Shown in pieces: positions 18,283 through 26,360 of a stretch of DNA of 59,050 nt (the stretch's first letter is position 1; every line of letters begins with the position of its first letter). The notes below the pieces were generated by a model. The model was not told the DNA's origin. It ran no database searches and was given only the letters and a program-made list of their open reading frames with translations. The position numbers were made by a program, and so were the translations under genes. Origin of the DNA: Nitrospirota bacterium (GTDB taxonomy: Bacteria > Nitrospirota > Thermodesulfovibrionia > Thermodesulfovibrionales > UBA6898). The stretch lies in the NCBI GenBank assembly GCA_021783515.1, contig JAJXTV010000022.1:1-59050 (forward strand), given 5' to 3'.

Positions 18283-19902
18283 TCAGTTGCCCTCCTTTCC
18301 GGGGAGCGGCTCGCCGCGCAGGTTGGTCTCCCGCTCCTTTTCGCCCTTCATGATGAGGGCGTTGGCGACCATCTCGTGCACGCCCGTGACCCGCACACCC
18401 GGGACCCAGTAGTCCATCGAGGCCGAAAGGGTGGCCCTGTCGATTGCACAGATATTCGCCAGCATGTTGACGCCGTGTTTTTCCTTGACATGCTTGACCG
18501 CATTGGCCCTCGGGAACCCTCCCCTCATCCTCAGCTCCATATTTTCGCTTGCGTTGAGTCCCGTACCGCTGCCGCAGCAGAAGGTCTGCTCGCGGATCGT
18601 GTTCTCGGGCATCTCATAGAAGTTGTTGCAGACGCTCTTGATGACATAGCGCGGCTCATCAAGAAGGCCCATGCCCCGCGAGGTGTTGCAGGAGTCATGA
18701 TAGGTCACGACAAGGTCGTCGTTCCTCGAGGGATCGAGCTTCAGTTTCCCGTGCTTGATCAGGTCGGCGGTAAACTCGGTGATATGGATCATCTTGAGCA
18801 CCTTCGCCGTATCGAACCTCGTACCGGTGATGGGCGAGACCGGGACCTCGAGGAAATCGGCCGGGCCGTTCCAGGTATCCATATACTGATGGAGCACCCG
18901 CCACATATGGCCGCATTCTCCGCCGATGATGTACTTCACCCCCAGCCTTTTGGCCTCTGCATAGATCTTCGAGTTCAGTCTCTTGGCCATCTCGTTTGAG
19001 GTGAAGAAACCGAAGTTCCCCCCCTCCGATGCGTAGGTCGACCAGGTATAATCAAGACCGAGTTCGTGGAAAAGCGCCAGGTATCCCATGCAGGTGAAGG
19101 TGCCGGGATCGGCAAAGAGGTCGCCTGAGGGTGTGACGAAGAGTATCTCTGCGCCCTTCCGATTGAAGGATGGGTTCACCCTTACGCCGGTGACTGTTTC
19201 TATGTCGTCGATCATCCCCTCGATGCTGTTCATGATGGCGTGGGGCTCGAGGCCGAGATGGTTGCCCTTCATATAGCAGTTGGCAACAGGCCCCGATATC
19301 CAGTCGGTGTTCAGTCCGAGCAGGTTCAGCATCTCCCGGCACATGATCGTTATCTCGGCGGTATCGATGCCGTAGGGACAATAAAGCGAACAGCGGCGGC
19401 ACTCGGTACATTGGTACGCATAGTACCAAAGCTCCTTCAGCACATCCACCGTCAGCTCCCGCGCTCCGGCGACTTTGCCGAGCATCTTCCCGGACGCCGT
19501 GAAATATTTCCGGTAGACCGACCTCAGGAGTTCGGCCCTCCCCACCGGCATATTTTTGGGGTCACCCGAACCGATAAAGAAATGGCACTTGTCGGCACAT
19601 GCCCCGCACCTGACACAGATGTCCATGAAAACCTTGAAGGAACGGTATTTGCCGAGCAGATCTTCCATCCCCTTTAAGAATATCTCCTGCCAGTTCTCCG
19701 GGAGTTTCCAGTCCTGATCGGACGGGTTCCAGTCACGCGCGTTCGGGAACTCCACGGTGGCAAGGTTCTTTCCCTTTGCGCCCCAGCAGAATGTCCCCGG
19801 TTTTATGATCGTCGGGGTATCCATCCACCCGGTCTTGGGCGGCGTAAAATCTATAGAGGTTACCAGTTGATCGGGTTTTGGAGTAGTTACCTTTGTCGCC
19901 AT
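18283..19902 (-). CDS. dsrK: DsrK, catalytic Fe-S subunit
   Basis: About 539 residues, HdrD-like. Two ferredoxin motifs (CVRCGACADKCHFF and CTECRRCSLYCPYG) are followed by a C-terminal CCG-type region (YHDSCNTSRG, TFCCGSG) that would hold the special [4Fe-4S] cluster reducing the DsrC trisulfide. It is cytoplasmic, bound to DsrM. ATG at 19902 follows AAGGAG; GTG 19908 is less likely. It follows dsrM with close coupling. The function comes from the family; the motifs are seen directly. Confidence 0.94.
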   Translation of the reverse strand: MATKVTTPKPDQLVTSIDFTPPKTGWMDTPTIIKPGTFCWGAKGKNLATVEFPNARDWNPSDQDWKLPENWQEIFLKGMEDLLGKYRSFKVFMDICVRCGACADKCHFFIGSGDPKNMPVGRAELLRSVYRKYFTASGKMLGKVAGARELTVDVLKELWYYAYQCTECRRCSLYCPYGIDTAEITIMCREMLNLLGLNTDWISGPVANCYMKGNHLGLEPHAIMNSIEGMIDDIETVTGVRVNPSFNRKGAEILFVTPSGDLFADPGTFTCMGYLALFHELGLDYTWSTYASEGGNFGFFTSNEMAKRLNSKIYAEAKRLGVKYIIGGECGHMWRVLHQYMDTWNGPADFLEVPVSPITGTRFDTAKVLKMIHITEFTADLIKHGKLKLDPSRNDDLVVTYHDSCNTSRGMGLLDEPRYVIKSVCNNFYEMPENTIREQTFCCGSGTGLNASENMELRMRGGFPRANAVKHVKEKHGVNMLANICAIDRATLSASMDYWVPGVRVTGVHEMVANALIMKGEKERETNLRGEPLPGKEGN

Positions 19903-19904
19903 GT

Positions 19905-20894
19905 TCACTCCTTCTCGACCGGCAGACCGGCCTTTTTCATTTTTTCTCTGAAGTCGTCTTCATACTCCTCATAGGTATGGACATGCACCGGATAGTTCCA
20001 GGGGTTGATATGTCTGACCTCCCTGTTGTTGTTCGCCATGTTCCTCGTGGGGCTGAGGAAAACGCCTCCCATATGCATGAGCTTGCTCAACGGGAAATAG
20101 GCAAGCAGGGTGCTGACGAGAAAGAGATGGGCATAAAAGAGGGAGCTGATACCCTGCGGAATGACCGGGCTGAAGGTGAGAAGCCCCATGACGAGCTCTT
20201 TCACGCTCACAACCGGCACCTTCGCGAAATACCGCATCAGAACGCCTGTCGCGCCGATCCCGAAGATGAGCAAGAGCGGGAAATAGTCCGCCGGCAGCGA
20301 GATATATTTGATCTGGGGCATCATCACCCTTCTCAGAAACAGAAATGTCACGGCACCCAGCAGGACCACATCAGTAATGTAGAGGAGCGGAGCGCCGATC
20401 TGGAGAAAACTGTCCAGATGCTCCACAATCTGGATGGGGTACGGCACATCCTGCATGAAGAACCTGAAGTGCCTCACGAAGATGATCAGGAACGACCAGT
20501 GGAACGCAAGCCCTCCGAGCCAGAGGAACTTCTCCGAGCCGTAGGTCAGCTTGGTGCCGGGGTACAACTGCGTCTTCGTGTTCCTGAAGAGCGAGCGGAA
20601 AGCAAGCACCTCAAGGAGCATCCTTCCGAGGACCCCAAGACTGCTCGACGGATTGTCGAGCTTGTTCTGCTTGATCCAGGGCGCAAAGGACTTCATCTGC
20701 CCCGCTGTCGTTGGGATCCGGAACGGCACGGGGGAACGCCCCCACTTGAGCACCTTGAATATGAACCCGAACACGAAGATCAGGACTGCCGCATAGGGGA
20801 TCCAGATCCCGAAGAGGGCATGGCTTGCCTGCGCACCCACCAGGGCTATCACCACAAGCGCGATTACAGCAAAGAAGGGTATCAAGATTTTCAT
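19905..20894 (-). CDS. dsrM: DsrM, dihaem cytochrome b subunit
   Basis: The 329-residue membrane protein of the nitrate-reductase-gamma (NarI) type has about six hydrophobic segments and histidines in FHWSFLIIFVRHFRFF and FYAHLFL suited to haem b ligation. DsrM oxidises menaquinol and passes electrons to DsrK. It is the first gene of dsrMKJOP and starts about 30 bases after the RsbRD-like gene. Confidence 0.94.
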   Translation of the reverse strand: MKILIPFFAVIALVVIALVGAQASHALFGIWIPYAAVLIFVFGFIFKVLKWGRSPVPFRIPTTAGQMKSFAPWIKQNKLDNPSSSLGVLGRMLLEVLAFRSLFRNTKTQLYPGTKLTYGSEKFLWLGGLAFHWSFLIIFVRHFRFFMQDVPYPIQIVEHLDSFLQIGAPLLYITDVVLLGAVTFLFLRRVMMPQIKYISLPADYFPLLLIFGIGATGVLMRYFAKVPVVSVKELVMGLLTFSPVIPQGISSLFYAHLFLVSTLLAYFPLSKLMHMGGVFLSPTRNMANNNREVRHINPWNYPVHVHTYEEYEDDFREKMKKAGLPVEKE

Positions 20895-20925
20895 TGAGTT
20901 ACCTCTTTTTCTTTATGCGTTATCA

Positions 20926-21486
20926 TTATTGCTTCCTTTCGGGGGGGGATTCTGCATCCGGCTCCCCGCCCAGTTCGTTTGCTCTTTGCACCAATCTGAA
21001 CGTCATTCTCCTGAGCTCGTTTGCCTTGATTTCGTAAAGTTTCTCCCGGCATCTCTCGAAAATATCGAAGGACGCCAGGGCGAGCGAGTCTATCCGGGAA
21101 TCGAGTTCGCGCAGTTCGCCGGGCGATACCGCAAAGTTTTTGTCGCCTTCCAGCTCTTCGCGTATCACACTCTTCAGTGAAAATATAAACGATACGGCCT
21201 GTGACGGGGTAAAGTCCTGGACCGCCCGGACCCTGAGGATGCTGTCGAGGAACGGAGAAACCTTCCCGATATCAACGACGTGAATGAGTTCGTCGAGGAT
21301 CTCCTCTATCCCCTGATGAATGGTATGCCCAACGGGGTTGGTGAAGCGGTCTTTCTGGTTCTTCAGGAAATTCGATGTGTCGGCCGGATAGGTTGCGAGG
21401 ATCAGATGAAACCATTTCTCTGCTATCGCCGGCTTCTTTTCGGAAAGAAACGTCTCCAGCGTCATAGACAGTACAGGCCGCTCCAT
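20926..21486 (-). CDS. RsbRD N-terminal-domain protein, dsr-linked
   Basis: The 186-residue, all-helical soluble protein (LETFLSEKKPAIAEKWFHLI near the start) matches the RsbRD_N type, which is often found directly before dsrM in sulfate reducers. The role is unknown; the fold is globin-like or sensory in related proteins. No haem motif is visible. ATG 21486 lies inside an inverted repeat and lacks a clear ribosome site; ATG at 21465 overlaps a short upstream frame stop (ATGA) and may be the true start. Likely co-transcribed with dsrMKJOP. Confidence 0.75.
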   Translation of the reverse strand: MERPVLSMTLETFLSEKKPAIAEKWFHLILATYPADTSNFLKNQKDRFTNPVGHTIHQGIEEILDELIHVVDIGKVSPFLDSILRVRAVQDFTPSQAVSFIFSLKSVIREELEGDKNFAVSPGELRELDSRIDSLALASFDIFERCREKLYEIKANELRRMTFRLVQRANELGGEPDAESPPERKQ

Positions 21487-21506
21487 ACGATTCCGTCCGA
21501 ATCGTA
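21486..21506 (-). promoter_or_regulatory. Inverted repeat at RsbRD-like gene start
   Basis: TACGATTC (21486-21493) and GAATCGTA (21499-21506) form a perfect 8-base inverted repeat around CGTCC. It covers the ATG at 21486. It could be a hairpin controlling translation or an operator for the dsrM operon. Confidence 0.4.
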
Positions 21507-21632
21507 CGTCATCGCCGCGGTAAAGCTCGCAATCCTTTCTGCTCTGGTATGCGGGATCTGTAGTATTTTCATGAATAGTGAACTCGACAGAACGCTCTTC
21601 GCTTCCCCTGACTCTTGCTCAGGGCTGAACAA

Positions 21633-21680
21633 CCGAGGAGGCACTCCATTGAGGTCGTCAATGGAGTGCCGGCTCCTCGT
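21633..21680 (-). terminator. Hairpin downstream of dsrC
   Basis: A perfect 13-base stem, GGCACTCCATTGA (21640-21652) with TCAATGGAGTGCC (21658-21670), extends through a short bulge by GAGGA/TCCTC. It lies about 20 bases past the dsrC stop. No long T-run follows on the minus strand, so it may stabilise the dsrC transcript or cause partial termination before the dsrM operon. Confidence 0.6.
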
Positions 21681-21697
21681 ACTGCTTGTTGCAAAGA

Positions 21698-22033
21698 CTA
21701 TACGCAGCCGGTAGGCTTAGGAAGACCGGCGTACTTACATGCCTGCTTCGCAGGTCCGCCCGGATAGAGTTCGTAGAGATACTTGGTGTTGCCCTTCTCA
21801 GGCCCCATCGCCTTGCCGATCTCTTTGACGAGAATCTTGATCATCGGGGCGATCTGGTACTGCTTGTAGTACTCCCTGAGGAAGTTGATCACTTCCCAGT
21901 GGGCTTCCGAGAGATCGATGCCGTCCTGCTTTGCGAGATGCTCGGCCAGGTCCTTGGTCCAGTCATCAAGATTCAGCAGGTAGCCGTCGTCGTCAACCTC
22001 GATCTGTTTTCCTTGAAAATCCATCATTGCCAT
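21698..22033 (-). CDS. dsrC: DsrC sulfur-carrier protein
   Basis: The 111-residue DsrC/TusE-family protein ends QACKYAGLPKPTGCV, with both redox cysteines (C99 and C110, the penultimate residue) at the 11-residue spacing of true DsrC. It receives sulfite-derived sulfur from DsrAB as a trisulfide, which DsrMKJOP reduces. The start follows a GGGGG-rich ribosome site. It has its own promoter region and a hairpin downstream, which suits the high abundance known for DsrC. Confidence 0.96.
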   Translation of the reverse strand: MAMMDFQGKQIEVDDDGYLLNLDDWTKDLAEHLAKQDGIDLSEAHWEVINFLREYYKQYQIAPMIKILVKEIGKAMGPEKGNTKYLYELYPGGPAKQACKYAGLPKPTGCV

Positions 22034-22110
22034 TGTACTTTCCCCCTTTCACGAGAAAATGAGATTTTAAAATTTTGTAGGGATTAACTCCCAACAACCA
22101 GAAACAGGAT

Positions 22111-22139
22111 ATTGTAAAGCATACGCACTCATATTGCAA
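22111..22139 (-). promoter_or_regulatory. dsrC proximal promoter
   Basis: On the minus strand TTGCAA (22134-22139) and TACAAT (22111-22116) are 17 bases apart, giving a start near 22104 and a 5' leader of about 70 bases before dsrC. Confidence 0.6.
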
Positions 22140-22183
22140 AATCAAGTATTCTATTCTTCGGATTATCAGATTGAGCTATAAAA

Positions 22184-22247
22184 AGTAATACAGATACATG
22201 CTCGCGGTCAAATAAAAAAAACTTATTCATTAATCATCAATATTTAT
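22184..22247 (-). promoter_or_regulatory. Shared dsr element and distal dsrC promoter
   Basis: Bases 22206-22247 match 27678-27719 upstream of dsrA at 34 of 42 ungapped positions (hand alignment), with identical blocks GGTCAAATAAAA, TTAATCAT and TATTTAT. On the minus strand the element ends in TTGACC, a -35-like box; a weaker TATTAC lies 15 bases on (22185-22190). It is probably a common regulator site or UP-like element for dsr genes. Confidence 0.6.
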
Positions 22248-22312
22248 CGGCGAATTTTCCGTGGACTATCGGTCTCTTATCACGGCCGCGAACAAAGATG
22301 ACGCGCCATATG

Positions 22313-22687
22313 TCACGCCCGGTCTGCCGGGGAGCCCTCCCGTTTAAGGTGGAGAAAAAGAAAGACAGGGGAGTTCGATCTGCGCCGCGGTTCACCCCCA
22401 AACCTCTTTCTTCTGCTGTCGTATCCGAGTTCCACCACTTCATAGTCTTCGCCCGGCACAAGACTCCAGGCCCTGTCCCAGTCGTCCCCGCAGAGGAGCC
22501 CGAGCGCGTCGACGTAAGCGTCTCCGAGCGAATGTCCGCCCCGGTCATAGATAAAGACGGCCCCGCAGTCGCACCTGCCCCCCTCAAAGGAGCTGCCGAA
22601 GCGGCATTGTATCTCCTCGGGACTGCCCATAAGTCTGCTGCAGAAGGGGCATTTCAAGGCGTTATCGTCAATGCTGCGGTCGATCAT
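22313..22687 (-). CDS. Uncharacterised Cys-rich protein in dsr locus
   Basis: The 124-residue product starts MIDRSIDDNALKCPFCSRLM and then has RCDCGAVFIY: two Cys pairs, as in a zinc ribbon, followed by an acidic middle part and a basic tail. I do not recognise its family. Its ATG lies within the last codons of the HEAT-like gene, so the two are translationally coupled, and both follow dsrN. It may serve DsrAB assembly or cofactor handling; that is only context. Confidence 0.7.
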   Translation of the reverse strand: MIDRSIDDNALKCPFCSRLMGSPEEIQCRFGSSFEGGRCDCGAVFIYDRGGHSLGDAYVDALGLLCGDDWDRAWSLVPGEDYEVVELGYDSRRKRFGGEPRRRSNSPVFLFLHLKREGSPADRA

Positions 22688-23333
22688 TCATTTTCCTCCG
22701 CAGTATTATAGCAGTTTCCTCCGCAATAGTTGCCAGTTTCTCTGCCGAAAGTTCCCTGTTGCGGTATATCTTCACCTCCGCGGTGTCGGCGCAAAGCCCG
22801 TCGACCGCGGGGAGAAGTCCGACGAGCATGAGACGGCCGGCGGCGAGCAGCGCATAATACCGCGTCAGCGCATCAGGGTGCTCCAGATAGTGCCCGATAA
22901 GAGGCGACGCGCACTCCACCAGGTCGGGTCTTATTTCACCGATCCGCGCGACTGCCCTGAGCACGCCCCGCCTGAGCAGTTCCTCATCATGGAAGGAGAT
23001 GATAATCGGCGCGATGTCGCAAAAATCCTCCGGATCGTTCCTCACGATCTCCCCGAGCAGATCCGGCGCGCTGCGGGGGTTGTTCCCCGATTCCTCCCGC
23101 ATCATCCAGAGTATCCTCTGCACCACAACCCTTACGGCGGCCGCATCGGCCTTCCCCCGCTCCCCCGCTATCAGACCGACCGCCTCAATCGCCCGCCAGC
23201 TTACGACGTCCTCCGGGTCATAACTGAGAGAAATGAGGGTCCTGAAGATGCCGCGATCACCTTTTGCCGCTGCGAACAGCCCGTCAAAATCACTCTCCCG
23301 CAAACATTCTATTACTTCATGCCTTGACGCCAA
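22668..23333 (-). CDS. HEAT-repeat-like protein in dsr locus
   Basis: About 221 residues, all-helical with repeats such as TLISLSYDPEDVVSWRAIEA, IAPIIISFHDEELLRRGVLR and LEHPDALTRYYALLAAGRLM, typical of HEAT/armadillo-like scaffolds. No catalytic motif is seen. TTG at 23333 is the probable start: GAGGAGG lies about 10 bases upstream and the gene then overlaps the dsrN stop; upstream in-frame ATGs lie inside dsrN. Position suggests a scaffold or maturation helper for the Dsr system. Confidence 0.7.
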   Translation of the reverse strand: MASRHEVIECLRESDFDGLFAAAKGDRGIFRTLISLSYDPEDVVSWRAIEAVGLIAGERGKADAAAVRVVVQRILWMMREESGNNPRSAPDLLGEIVRNDPEDFCDIAPIIISFHDEELLRRGVLRAVARIGEIRPDLVECASPLIGHYLEHPDALTRYYALLAAGRLMLVGLLPAVDGLCADTAEVKIYRNRELSAEKLATIAEETAIILRRKMNDRPQH

Positions 23334-24741
23334 GTCTGCTCTTCCTCCTCTTATATGCTGCGGCCTTCCTGACAAGACCGTTCGCCCATTCCGGGGTGCC
23401 GTACGCATGGACATGCGTGTAGGTCGCCAATACATTCTTATAGCATGCGCCGTCCATTCCGTCTACTATACCCTGCCCCCTCGTCATCCGGAAGGCGAAG
23501 TACATGCCCTCCCTGCGCCGATAGCCGAGTACCTTCGAATAGTGAAATTCGTGCCCCTTCAGCGTCGTCCCCCTTGCGTAAAACGGGTTCACCCTGCCCG
23601 CCCTGACGACGGTATACCCGTGGGCCTGGGGTTTCCCTTCGAGACTGAAAGAGAGAGGAAATACACCGACCATGGGATATCTTTCGTTGTCGAGGACCAA
23701 CGACTCTCCCAGGTACATCAGACCGCCGCATTCCGCATACACCGGCAGACCCGATTCTACCGCCTTTCGGAGCGACCGCCGGAACGAAACGTTGTTGGCA
23801 AGAGCAATAGAATTGGTCTCCGGGAAGCCCCCTCCGATATAGAGGGCGTCGACGTCCGGAAGCCTTTTTTCCGTAAGCGCGCTGACTTCCCACAGCCGCG
23901 CTCCCCTTGCCCGAAGCTCCTCGAAATTCTCGGGATAATAAAATTGGAATGCCGAATCTCTGATAATGCCGATAACCGGCCCTGACGCGGGAGGGTCCGG
24001 CTGCCGGAAGGGTCCGGCTGCCGGCAGTCCCCCGCCGGCCGCCCGCAATGCGACTTCCTTCAGGCCTTCAACGTCCACGTACTTCCTGACAACGTCCCCC
24101 GCAAGGGAAATCGCCGCGTTCACTTCCGGATGTTCCTGAAAGGGCGTAAGGCCCATATGTCTCTCGGTAAGAAGCGCGTTACGGAGCTTCGGTATGGCCC
24201 CGAAAACCGGGACGCCGCAGCAGTTTGCGATGACCTCCCTGATGATCTTTTCATGCCTCGCCCCCGCCACCTGGTTCAGGACTACGCCCCTGATCGCAAC
24301 CTTCCCGTCGAACTTCAGCATGCCGAGGAGCATCGCCCCTACGGTCCTCGTGGCCTTCGTGCAATCGATAACAAGCACGACTGGTGATTGGAGGGTCTTG
24401 GAGAGCTCGGCGGTGCTGAACGTCCCCGCAGCGTCCATCCCGTCGTAAAGACCCCGGTTACCCTCTATTACGGCCACCTGTGCGTCTCCGAAGTGTTGTA
24501 TGAATGACGTCAGGACTCTGTCGTTTCCGGTCAGAAAGGGGTCCAGATTATAGCAGGGGCGTCCTGCGGCGGCGGACAGCCACCCCGCGTCGATATAGTC
24601 GGGTCCTTTTTTGAAAGGGGCCGGCGCAAACCCGCCTTCCCGCCAGGCGGCAATCAACCCCAGCGACAGGGTGGTCTTCCCCGATCCGCCTTTCAGTCCA
24701 GCGATAACAAGCCTCGGGAACAACGTCTTTCTTCCTCTCAT
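23317..24741 (-). CDS. dsrN: DsrN / CbiA-type amidase-synthetase
   Basis: The 474-residue protein belongs to the cobyrinic acid a,c-diamide synthase family. P-loop GLKGGSGKTTLSLGLIAAW near residues 15-33, dethiobiotin-synthetase-like ATPase region (VIEGNRGLYDGMD), and a C-terminal class I glutamine amidotransferase with nucleophile in VYAECGGLMYLGE. In dsr loci this gene is called dsrN and is thought to amidate sirohaem. No cobalamin genes are nearby, which supports the Dsr role. ATG follows GAGGAGAG. Confidence 0.88.
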   Translation of the reverse strand: MRGRKTLFPRLVIAGLKGGSGKTTLSLGLIAAWREGGFAPAPFKKGPDYIDAGWLSAAAGRPCYNLDPFLTGNDRVLTSFIQHFGDAQVAVIEGNRGLYDGMDAAGTFSTAELSKTLQSPVVLVIDCTKATRTVGAMLLGMLKFDGKVAIRGVVLNQVAGARHEKIIREVIANCCGVPVFGAIPKLRNALLTERHMGLTPFQEHPEVNAAISLAGDVVRKYVDVEGLKEVALRAAGGGLPAAGPFRQPDPPASGPVIGIIRDSAFQFYYPENFEELRARGARLWEVSALTEKRLPDVDALYIGGGFPETNSIALANNVSFRRSLRKAVESGLPVYAECGGLMYLGESLVLDNERYPMVGVFPLSFSLEGKPQAHGYTVVRAGRVNPFYARGTTLKGHEFHYSKVLGYRRREGMYFAFRMTRGQGIVDGMDGACYKNVLATYTHVHAYGTPEWANGLVRKAAAYKRRKSRLGVKA

Positions 24742-24880
24742 TCTCTCCTCATTCTGATATGTTCTGGTCCTGACAGGTCGGCCACAGAGGGGCTCTGTTA
24801 TAATGCCCCAACCGGAAAGGGATTATCAACGAGGCGCGGGATATTGGATTCGCCCGTACGCGGGGTAGGGAACGGCAGAT

Positions 24881-24904
24881 ACAGAGGGGCCTGGGCCCCT
24901 CTGT
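24881..24904 (-). terminator. Hairpin after dsrD
   Basis: A perfect 11-base stem, ACAGAGGGGCC (24881-24891) with GGCCCCTCTGT (24894-24904), has only a 2-base centre. It lies 23 bases behind dsrD with no T-run on the minus strand. It may be a partial terminator or RNA-end stabiliser between dsrABD and dsrN. Confidence 0.55.
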
Positions 24905-24927
24905 TGTGCAAACGTGGAATTAATGTA

Positions 24928-25176
24928 CTACTTTATGAGACCTTTTTCCCTGAGGTATTCTTCGCTGGGGATCTCGACGGAGCTGGCGCCGCCACCGTAG
25001 GAATACATGAGTCTTCCGACGTCGATCATCGCCCTCATCGCCTTTTTGACTTCGTCCGGCTGCATGCTCTGCTCTGCCGATACCCCTTTGATGATGTCTT
25101 TTTCCTTCAGCTTCTTCTTACCCTTTGCGGCTTCTACGAAGGCAAATATCTTGTCCTGCAGTTCAGCTATTTCCAT
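24928..25176 (-). CDS. dsrD: DsrD
   Basis: The 82-residue winged-helix protein (MEIAELQDKIFAFVEAAKGK, then DVGRLMYSYGGG) is DsrD. It is restricted mainly to reductive-type Dsr organisms and is reported to be an allosteric activator of DsrAB. It lies about 80 bases behind dsrB, beyond a strong hairpin, so its level may differ from dsrAB. Confidence 0.94.
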   Translation of the reverse strand: MEIAELQDKIFAFVEAAKGKKKLKEKDIIKGVSAEQSMQPDEVKKAMRAMIDVGRLMYSYGGGASSVEIPSEEYLREKGLIK

Positions 25177-25212
25177 TCACCTTACCCCCGTTCGAACGTA
25201 ATTTTTACAAAT

Positions 25213-25240
25213 GGGACGGCCCGCGCAGGCGGGCCGTCCC
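25213..25240 (-). terminator. dsrB-dsrD intergenic hairpin
   Basis: A perfect 12-base stem, GGGACGGCCCGC (25213-25224) with GCGGGCCGTCCC (25229-25240) and a GCAG loop, is followed on the minus strand by ATTTGTAAAAATT, a weak U-rich tail. This fits an attenuator or mRNA 3'-end stabiliser that lets dsrAB be made in excess over dsrD. Confidence 0.7.
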
Positions 25241-25256
25241 GCTTCCCATTATACCA

Positions 25257-26327
25257 CTACCACTTAAATGTGGAAGCGGTCCTCATCGTGTCTCTCATGA
25301 AGGTGAAGTCGTCGATCGACTGGAAGGTGAAATCGATACCGGTGAGGGAGAAGAACCTCTCCCATCCGATCCGCTCGATCCACTCACCGAGTCTCTCGTG
25401 CTTCCTCGCGTTCGCCGCATACACTTCAACGATATGCTTGATCGCCGCAACGGCCTTCGGCCACCTCGGCGGCTCGTTCGAAATATACGGGATAACGAGT
25501 TTGGAGAACTTCGGGTTCGACCTGAGACTGTTGATCTTGCCGCCGACCACGATCGCTACGCCGTCGCGTTCGGGGTCCTTGATGCTGATAGGCGGACAGA
25601 CGGTGAAGCAGTTGCCGCAATACATGCACTTGTCGGCGTTGATCTTCACGCTCTTGTTCGCCGGGTCGGGGCTGATCGCGCGCGTCGGGCATGCGCCGAT
25701 GACCGTCGGCAGTTCGCACATATTCTTGAAGTTCGCGTGGTTGACGACCGGAACTTTCGTATGAACGGCAACGACAGCGATGTCGGAGCAATGAACCGCT
25801 CCGCACATGTTCACGCAGCAGGCAACCGCAAGCCTGACCTTGTTGGGAAGCCTTTTCGACTCGAAGTAGTCGTAGAGTTCGTCCATCATCGCCTTGACGA
25901 GACCCGACGCGTCGGTCGCGGCACTGTGGCAGTGCACCCATCCCTGGGTATGGACGACGTTCGTGATGCCGTACCCGATACCGCCCATCTTGAAGCCGCG
26001 GGCGGTCAGGTCCTTCTTCAGGGGCTCGAGCTGCTTCTCGTCGGAGACGAGGAATTCCGCGTTGTTCCTCGTCGTATAGCGCAGATAGCCGCCGCAGTAT
26101 TTCTCGGCGATATCGCAGTGCTCCCGGATCGTGTCAGTGGACATAAGCCTCGGGGAGGCCACCCTCACCGTCCAGAGCTTGTCGCCGCTTTCGGCAACGT
26201 GGACCATGGTGCCCGGGGTAAGGACTTCGTGGTATTTCCATTTGCCGTAATTCTTCTTTATTACAGGCGGCAGAAACTGCTCGAAATGAGGCGGGCCGAT
26301 ATCTGTTCTTCTCTGGGGTAATGCCAT
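25257..26327 (-). CDS. dsrB: DsrB, dissimilatory sulfite reductase beta
   Basis: The 356-residue subunit has the cysteine cluster [12 protein letters not shown] (C170-C180) for the [4Fe-4S]-sirohaem site and an inserted ferredoxin domain with [13 protein letters not shown] and [21 protein letters not shown] is typical of the sulfite-reductase core. With DsrA it forms the cytoplasmic alpha2beta2 enzyme that reduces sulfite and loads DsrC. It lies about 30 bases after dsrA with AAGGAGG before ATG. Confidence 0.97.
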   Translation of the reverse strand: MALPQRRTDIGPPHFEQFLPPVIKKNYGKWKYHEVLTPGTMVHVAESGDKLWTVRVASPRLMSTDTIREHCDIAEKYCGGYLRYTTRNNAEFLVSDEKQLEPLKKDLTARGFKMGGIGYGITNVVHTQGWVHCHSAATDASGLVKAMMDELYDYFESKRLPNKVRLAVACCVNMCGAVHCSDIAVVAVHTKVPVVNHANFKNMCELPTVIGACPTRAISPDPANKSVKINADKCMYCGNCFTVCPPISIKDPERDGVAIVVGGKINSLRSNPKFSKLVIPYISNEPPRWPKAVAAIKHIVEVYAANARKHERLGEWIERIGWERFFSLTGIDFTFQSIDDFTFMRDTMRTASTFKW

Positions 26328-26360
26328 TTTATATCCTCCTTATAAAATTATGTATTGAAT

